Shown: piece after piece, positions 6,361-11,220 of the stretch
How the letters are laid out: each line of letters starts with the position of its first letter
Numbering within the stretch: position 1 is the stretch's first letter
Source of the DNA: an uncultured Ruminococcus sp.
GTDB taxonomy: Bacteria > Bacillota > Clostridia > Oscillospirales > Ruminococcaceae
Reading direction: 5' to 3'
NCBI GenBank assembly: GCA_946540705.1
Contig: CAMNJD010000460.1
Location: 1-11,220 of the forward strand
Length of the DNA stretch: 11,220 nt
Position numbers and translations under genes: made by a program
Notes under the pieces: model-generated
Databases searched by the model: none
The model's input: the letters and a program-made list of their open reading frames with translations, nothing else
Told to the model about the DNA's origin: nothing

Positions 6361-7428
6361 TTATGGTTGTTTATGTTTGAAATAGCTGCCTGCAATCGCA
6401 TCCAATTGCAGCTTTATTGCAGGGAAATCTTGATTCAAATCCAGCGCCCTCGCCCCGATGCTGTTCCCGCCGATTACAAAAGGTTCAACTTCGGGGAACA
6501 CCTCATCTTCAGTTTTTGCATAAAGCAACAGCCCCGAAACATTGCCGGTGTTTTCCTTGTCCAGATTCTTCACATAGGCAAATATCTGATACAGATGTGC
6601 GGAACGCAGCGTTGCTTTGTCATAGTTCTCGATCATTGATTTGCTGTAATATTTCGCATCAATAATCAGCGCTTTATCGCCTTTCGTCAGAACGATGTCT
6701 GTTTTCATTTTTGGCAGGAATTGAATCATTGTCTGATCGGGATCTATGCTTAGATTCCATTCAATCTGCGGTGCTGAAGGATGCAGTTCTTTATGATGTT
6801 CCTTGTAATATGCAAGAATAAACCGCTCAAACAGCCGTTCCATATGCTCATCTGAAAAGGAAAGAAGCTTATAGCTGCCGTCATCGGTTGTCTGGAGCAT
6901 ACCATTCAACACAAGATAGCAGATGTTCAGCAGCAGCTCATAATTGCGGTTGCTGCGCTGATAAATCAGCCGTCTCCATTGAATATGATTGGGCTGGATC
7001 AGTCTGACTCTGTCAAAGAACACGATCAGCTTTTTCAGCTTTTGCTTCTGCGCAGTAGCAACATCATTTGCATGAATCAGGCGGTGAATTGTGACTTTCA
7101 GAATCTGATTGTAGAGATTATCCTCTGAAAACTCGTCATATTCACACGCAAGCTGCTGCCTGTTCTGCACCCTGATTGCGATCGTATCATTGACATTCAG
7201 TTTACCGCGCATAACAGAAAGATTCTCCTGCATCGGCACATATTCCCGATACAGCCCCTGCTTGACTTGCCGTGAAATGCCTTTTTCAAGGATTGCCGCA
7301 AACAGGTCATGTATCTTATCAAATTTCTCTCCAGCGACCTGCTTGTAATCCTCCTGCTTCAGAATCTGAAACGCATAGGAGAGCATATAGTAGATATTTT
7401 GAATGAATATGCCTTTATCCGTTGTCAT
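6361..7428 (-). CDS. mcrC: McrC, nuclease subunit of a McrBC-type restriction system
   Basis: A 355-residue endonuclease subunit that is recruited and activated by the McrB GTPase and cleaves DNA carrying modified bases. The C-terminal PD-(D/E)XK core is complete: D244 (KTDIVL), D257-A-K259 (LIIDAKYY) and a Q281..Y285 motif (LYQIFAYV). The N-terminal region (IFIQNIYYMLSYAF, later SRQVKQGLYREYVPMQENL and MRGKLNV) is typical of McrC proteins and forms the McrB-binding part in the family. ATG at 7428 overlaps the mcrB stop as ATGA (7425-7428), indicating translational coupling. The length is normal for the family and no key residue is missing, so the system is probably active. Confidence 0.94.
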   Translation of the reverse strand: MTTDKGIFIQNIYYMLSYAFQILKQEDYKQVAGEKFDKIHDLFAAILEKGISRQVKQGLYREYVPMQENLSVMRGKLNVNDTIAIRVQNRQQLACEYDEFSEDNLYNQILKVTIHRLIHANDVATAQKQKLKKLIVFFDRVRLIQPNHIQWRRLIYQRSNRNYELLLNICYLVLNGMLQTTDDGSYKLLSFSDEHMERLFERFILAYYKEHHKELHPSAPQIEWNLSIDPDQTMIQFLPKMKTDIVLTKGDKALIIDAKYYSKSMIENYDKATLRSAHLYQIFAYVKNLDKENTGNVSGLLLYAKTEDEVFPEVEPFVIGGNSIGARALDLNQDFPAIKLQLDAIAGSYFKHKQP

Positions 7429-10289
7429 TTGAACACACCACGCAAATCATCAGCCTGCTTTGTGGCAGTATCTTTGTCATCAAACCAGTATTCTTTCAGA
7501 ATCGGGATGATATCATATTCGACAATACTCCGCAGTCTGTCCGCAGTACAGGATTTTGCATTCAGATTGCAGAAATAGCTGTGACCGATCATAAAGCCTT
7601 CACCGAGTGCGTCATCGTCTTTGATTTTATTGTTCAGCTGCTTGATCTTATCAATCAATGCTTCAAACAGATCACTGTTCAGACCCTTGCTGTATGTCTT
7701 GAATCCGTCAGAATCAAATGCCGGCTGCATCTCAAAGAAACTGAACCGTCTGCGAAGTGCATAGTCAATCAGAGCAAGACTACGGTCGGCGGTATTCATC
7801 ATGCCGATAATATAGAGATTTTCCGGCACATTGAATGACTCTTTGCTATATGCCAGAACAGCACTTTCTTTGCGGTAGTCCTTTTCAATCAGCATCAGAA
7901 GTTCACCGAAGATTTTGCTGAGGTTTCCGCGGTTGATCTCGTCGATGATGAAGAAATGCTTTTTCCCCGGATTGTTTCTTGCTGTCTCACAGAACTGATA
8001 GAAAATGCCCTTTTGCAGATCAAAGCCGCCGTTCCCATTCGGGCGATAACCCATAATGAAATCTTCGTAGGAGTAGCTTTGATGAAACTGAACAAATGCA
8101 ATGCGGCTGTCATCCTGCTCGCCCATAATTGACCATGCCAGGCGCTTGGCAGCATAGGTTTTGCCGACACCGGGTGCGCCTTGCAGAATCACATTCTGCT
8201 TATTCAGCAATAATGCGGAAAGCTCAAGATATTGCTCTTTGCTTATGTAGACATCACGAAGGAAATCATTTTCAGTATATGACTTGATTCTGAAAACATA
8301 GAAAGGCGATAAATCTATAATGGGAACAGGGTTGCCTGCGCGCTCGGCTGCTTTGATTTTCACCCATTTAACAATGATCTTTTCGGCAAGTTCTCGTGTC
8401 AGATCAATGTTCTTTCCAAGTGCTGATAAACTCCAAGTCCCATGTGGTGCGCTTTTATCTATGATACCCTCGTAGGCTAAATAATTTCTCGCCCAGTCGA
8501 TATCGTTAAGTAGTTGACTGTTTCCGGAAGTGTTTGTTTGTGCAAGTTCATTCCTCGTAACATTGCACATTTCAATTATTCGATTATGAACAGTAGTCCG
8601 CGATGCACTGCCGCCTAATTCGCGCAATGCATCAACAATCGGTTTCAGCCATCTGACAAAACGCGCATTGGAGTGGAATTGCTGAATTATGTCATATGTA
8701 TAAATCGGACTATCAGCATCGGAATCCAAGTCAATCGGACTTGTTTCTTCGTCCTCAACAGAATGCTTTGCATCTTGCGGATGATCCCAATGCTCGAAAA
8801 GCCATTGAGCAGCATCATCTTTGATAGAGATACCAGATGATTGCGGACTCCAATCCTGCGACGGGAATTGCTGTTTTAAGTCATCTTGTAGTATAATAGG
8901 TTCGTTTCGATAGTCATATGCCTTCGTGATGATAATACCCACACGACGAACACCGTCATTTCCTTTTCGACTGTTAGTTGTGACATATCCTGTTGCAATG
9001 ATTCCTTTGGGAGAGACATGGTTTCCCAGACGCATGATGTAGAATCTGTCGCCCGGCTTTGCTTTTGCGGAGTTGCAAGTCCATTCATCAAAATAAGCGC
9101 CACCATTTTTCACGGATTGAATCATCGTATCGTAACTGTATTCGGCGGTCATGTTTCCCCAGTCAAAGTTGTTCGGATTCCAAGCAAGCAGCCATGCATT
9201 TACAACGGAGTCACTTTTCTGTTCGATTGCTGATTTCAGTTCATCCCGCAATTTCCAAACATATCTTCCTTGCTGGTCTTTATCTGCATATTTCCCTACA
9301 AACAGAATCGGCCACCATTTTGCATTCTCATTCATTTCCTCCGGAATCAGTTTGCAGCCAGTTTCTTTGTGAATCCGTTTGGCGAGCTTTACTACAATGA
9401 TTCCGTAATAATGTGGATCCTTCTTGTATTTCTCTGATAATTCTTTGCAGGTTGCCTGTCCGTTGTTTTCATAAAAAGCGTGGATCACTTCCAGACTGTT
9501 TTCATCAAAAACACTCGGATTGTGAAGGAGCGATACCCAATCTTCTTCTGTCAAGCCGGGCGTGTATTCTTCAAGTGACGGGAACCAGTCATCATTTTGC
9601 ATAGTATCTTCCTGATAAAATCTCGCAATATAGAATCCGAAATCGATCGTAGCCGTAATCAATTCCGGATCAGAATAGCAGTCTTTGGTCAGGGCTTTAT
9701 TCAGCATCTGCCGGAATTCGCTGTCTTCCAGCAGCACAGCGCGAATTTCATCATACATTTGATATCCGCCGATGACATTTTCGGGTGCGCCGTTTGCTTT
9801 GGGCTGATATGTATCGTCCAGCAGCGAAGCGCATTTTTTATACAGCTCATACTTGTAGATATAGTACTTGTCCGGATACATGAGCCAGAGATATGTGCTG
9901 ATATAGTTGATGCTTTGATAGTGGTTTTTCCATTCGCCGTTGCCATATTTCTGCCGGAGTTCTTCCGCTCGATTCCTGAAATCAGCAATTCGCTCGGCAA
10001 GATCAAGGGTTTCATCAAACAACATCCGGAACATTTCACGTGTTGCTTCTTCATCCGCTCTTGTAAATTCGAGAATCATCCCAGCGGGATAAACATTCCT
10101 GGAAATAAGCAGATTTTCAGCTTTTGAAGTGGATCGCTTGAACATTTCTTCAAAGTCTGGTGCATCAATATTCCAGTTCTTCTTAAATTGCTCCACTGCA
10201 ATCCATTTGTATTTTTCATCCTGCCAATGTGACGGGAAATACTGTTTGTATCCGTCAAGTGCGGATTTTAGTTTGTTGATGTCAACCAT
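7425..10289 (-). CDS. mcrB: McrB-type GTPase with EVE-like reader and Mrr-type winged helix
   Basis: A 954-residue AAA+ GTPase subunit of a modified-DNA restriction system. The C-terminal motor (about 675-954) has Walker A GAPGVGKT (704-711), Walker B FFIIDEINRG with D783/E784, and the McrB signature MNTADRS (N832-S837) followed by an RRRF arginine cluster. Before it, about 545-660 looks like an Mrr N-terminal winged helix (PIVDALRELGGSASRTTVHN). Residues about 362-505 look like an EVE/PUA-like modified-base reader (WLLAWNPNNFDWG at 366-378, GDRFYIMRLG, GIIATGYV). Residues 1-350 are a helical region I cannot assign. E. coli McrB is about half as long and uses a different reader. ATG at 10289 follows GGAGG (10295-10299) by five bases; a TTG at 10301 is less likely. 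A promoter lies directly upstream. The middle is visibly more AT-rich than the left block. The motor call is firm; the reader domains are from pattern recognition. Confidence 0.92.
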   Translation of the reverse strand: MVDINKLKSALDGYKQYFPSHWQDEKYKWIAVEQFKKNWNIDAPDFEEMFKRSTSKAENLLISRNVYPAGMILEFTRADEEATREMFRMLFDETLDLAERIADFRNRAEELRQKYGNGEWKNHYQSINYISTYLWLMYPDKYYIYKYELYKKCASLLDDTYQPKANGAPENVIGGYQMYDEIRAVLLEDSEFRQMLNKALTKDCYSDPELITATIDFGFYIARFYQEDTMQNDDWFPSLEEYTPGLTEEDWVSLLHNPSVFDENSLEVIHAFYENNGQATCKELSEKYKKDPHYYGIIVVKLAKRIHKETGCKLIPEEMNENAKWWPILFVGKYADKDQQGRYVWKLRDELKSAIEQKSDSVVNAWLLAWNPNNFDWGNMTAEYSYDTMIQSVKNGGAYFDEWTCNSAKAKPGDRFYIMRLGNHVSPKGIIATGYVTTNSRKGNDGVRRVGIIITKAYDYRNEPIILQDDLKQQFPSQDWSPQSSGISIKDDAAQWLFEHWDHPQDAKHSVEDEETSPIDLDSDADSPIYTYDIIQQFHSNARFVRWLKPIVDALRELGGSASRTTVHNRIIEMCNVTRNELAQTNTSGNSQLLNDIDWARNYLAYEGIIDKSAPHGTWSLSALGKNIDLTRELAEKIIVKWVKIKAAERAGNPVPIIDLSPFYVFRIKSYTENDFLRDVYISKEQYLELSALLLNKQNVILQGAPGVGKTYAAKRLAWSIMGEQDDSRIAFVQFHQSYSYEDFIMGYRPNGNGGFDLQKGIFYQFCETARNNPGKKHFFIIDEINRGNLSKIFGELLMLIEKDYRKESAVLAYSKESFNVPENLYIIGMMNTADRSLALIDYALRRRFSFFEMQPAFDSDGFKTYSKGLNSDLFEALIDKIKQLNNKIKDDDALGEGFMIGHSYFCNLNAKSCTADRLRSIVEYDIIPILKEYWFDDKDTATKQADDLRGVFK

Positions 10290-10320
10290 AACACCCTCCA
10301 AGCACGGTCTGTTTTATAGT

Positions 10321-10349
10321 ATTATACCATAATCCTGGGCAGATTGCAA
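10321..10349 (-). promoter_or_regulatory. Promoter of the mcrBC operon
   Basis: Read on the minus strand, TTGCAA (10344-10349; four of six match TTGACA) is followed by a 17-base spacer and a perfect TATAAT (10321-10326), with TGG directly before it giving an extended -10. Transcription would start near 10314, about 25 bases before the mcrB start codon. A 9-bp inverted repeat surrounds the -35 box. Confidence 0.7.
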
Positions 10350-10368
10350 TAAGTTTTGTGATTATGGT
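10326..10368. repeat. Perfect 9-bp inverted repeat spanning the mcrB promoter (possible operator)
   Basis: ACCATAATC (10326-10334) and GATTATGGT (10360-10368) are exact inverted copies separated by 25 bases. One arm abuts the -10 box and the other covers the stop codon of the upstream gene, so the -35 box lies between them. The arm centres are 34 bp apart, a little over three helical turns. On the minus strand no T run follows, so it is not an intrinsic terminator. A dimeric regulator site is inference. Confidence 0.5.
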
Positions 10369-11220
10369 CTGCCGTATTTGGCAAGAATCTCGTGTTTCTT
10401 CTCATTCAGTTCATCATAGAGCTTGTTCTTGATCTCGTTTCGCAGTTTGAGAATATCCCTGATCGGCGCATCCGTTATTTTCATTGTCTTTGCCCGCGTT
10501 TTGACGGATTCCTGCATCGGTGTCGCAAAAGCATTGAATTCCTCCACTGCCTCCGCCGATTCGCAGATCTGGACAATATTACAGCGATGCTGCCGTACGC
10601 GGCAGGAAAAATTACGAACGAGCGCCGACAGTTCGTTTTTCTTCTGATATGGATCGGTCATTTCCAGATACTTTTTGCAATCCGGATTTCCGCAGCAATC
10701 TTCTCCCGCTTTTCCGCAGAAATAGTCTCCGCAGACGGTGCAGGTGCAAACCGCTGATCCGGTCATTTGCAGCATATCACGGAACATCAGCAGAAACGCA
10801 TTGCACGGGAAGACCGAGCTGTACCATGTCTGCCCTCCGATAATCTCCGCCTGAACCGGCTGAAAGAGAGAAAATCCGTCGAGCTCCTGCAAAGTGCCTG
10901 CCGGAAACGCGGTCAGCAATCTGCGGAGCTGTTCAAAGCCGGGCTGCACCTGATCTTTCATATGACCGCCGACTGTTTTCAGCTTGATTCGCATGATCTC
11001 CTCGTTATGATAGAGCGCGTATTCGTAGATCGAATCCAGCACAAACGCGCAGGACGCGCCATTATACCCTGCATCTTTATAATTCTGGACTGCCTCGTGC
11101 AGTCCTTTTTCTTTTGTCCCTTTGCGGATACGATCCTCTGCCTTGTCCACGAGATCATTGATGACCGGCAGATTCGCCGCCAGCTGATTGATCTGCTGCA
11201 CGGCTTGCGTGAAGGTGCAT
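10362..11220 (-). CDS. Cys-rich zinc-binding protein of unknown function, 5' end beyond the window
   Basis: The frame is open through the right window edge without a stop. A GTG at 11201 could start a 279-residue form, but the upstream codons (..CTFTQAVQQINQ) are also plausible, so I treat the gene as partial. The protein has a Cys cluster, CTVCGDYFCGKAGEDCCGNP followed by DCKKY, which looks like a zinc ribbon or treble clef placed about two-thirds along. The rest is helical with a charged C-terminus ending KYGRP. It may belong to the DUF6076-type families of Bacillota; that is a recollection and not certain. No membrane segment is visible. It lies upstream of mcrB on the same strand with a 72-base gap that holds the mcrB promoter, so it can be transcribed separately. 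Whether it belongs to the defence system is unclear. Confidence 0.75.
   Translation of the reverse strand, partial: CTFTQAVQQINQLAANLPVINDLVDKAEDRIRKGTKEKGLHEAVQNYKDAGYNGASCAFVLDSIYEYALYHNEEIMRIKLKTVGGHMKDQVQPGFEQLRRLLTAFPAGTLQELDGFSLFQPVQAEIIGGQTWYSSVFPCNAFLLMFRDMLQMTGSAVCTCTVCGDYFCGKAGEDCCGNPDCKKYLEMTDPYQKKNELSALVRNFSCRVRQHRCNIVQICESAEAVEEFNAFATPMQESVKTRAKTMKITDAPIRDILKLRNEIKNKLYDELNEKKHEILAKYGRP

Noticed and set aside
6342..6370. TATAAT on the minus strand before the AlbA_2 gene as a possible separate promoter
   Set aside because: With 16-18 base spacing the -35 region is a poor match (ACAACC or similar), so read-through from mcrBC is simpler.
5420..6385. A 321-codon open frame on the + strand opposite the AlbA_2 gene
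   Set aside because: The minus strand encodes intact AlbA_2 and GHKL motifs with a strong ribosome binding site. The + translation has no recognisable pattern.

Overview
The window looks like a chromosome segment of a Gram-positive anaerobe, most likely a clostridial, Ruminococcus-like member of the Bacillota. The evidence is AGGAGG-type ribosome binding sites, a T-box tRNA-sensing leader, SpoVT/AbrB-type small regulators and a perfect TTGACA-17-TATAAT promoter. The species cannot be fixed from the sequence alone. There are two gene blocks that converge on one shared hairpin at about 4806-4840.

Left block, + strand, 1-4800. A consensus promoter (350-378) starts a T-box leader (about 391-650). 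The leader has a canonical TGGTACCGCGG box and a terminator, and the antiterminator pairing excludes that terminator. The leader controls two genes joined by an ATGA overlap. The first encodes a 776-residue fusion of an XRE-type helix-turn-helix, a cupin and a medium-chain-type acyl-CoA ligase. The second encodes a protein with two ACT domains and a metallo-beta-lactamase fold. Two paralogous mini-AbrB genes (50-247 and 4621-4797) bracket this operon. They share an unusual tail after the SpoVT-like swapped-hairpin domain.

The most attractive reading of the left block is amino-acid salvage. Rumen and gut ruminococci are known to make amino acids by activating short branched-chain or aryl acids to CoA thioesters and then reductively carboxylating them. 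A ligase switched on by uncharged tRNA would fit this. The best-fitting specifier codon is ATC (isoleucine), with TAT (tyrosine) as the alternative one-base register. The specific pathway is inference.

Right block, - strand, 11220-4847, looks like a defence island. In transcription order it holds: a zinc-binding protein of unknown function, open at the window edge; a McrB-type GTPase with an EVE/PUA-like modified-base reader and an Mrr-type winged helix; McrC, the PD-(D/E)XK nuclease, overlapping mcrB by ATGA; and an AlbA_2/Schlafen-type protein with a GHKL-like ATPase and a winged helix. A promoter directly before mcrB is enclosed by a perfect 9-bp inverted repeat that may be an operator. 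The last gene carries a 13/14-nt tandem repeat exactly at the hinge before its winged helix, where gain or loss of one unit would shift the frame.

I see no tRNA, rRNA, CRISPR array or transposase. The stretch 248-349 holds no gene I can support.
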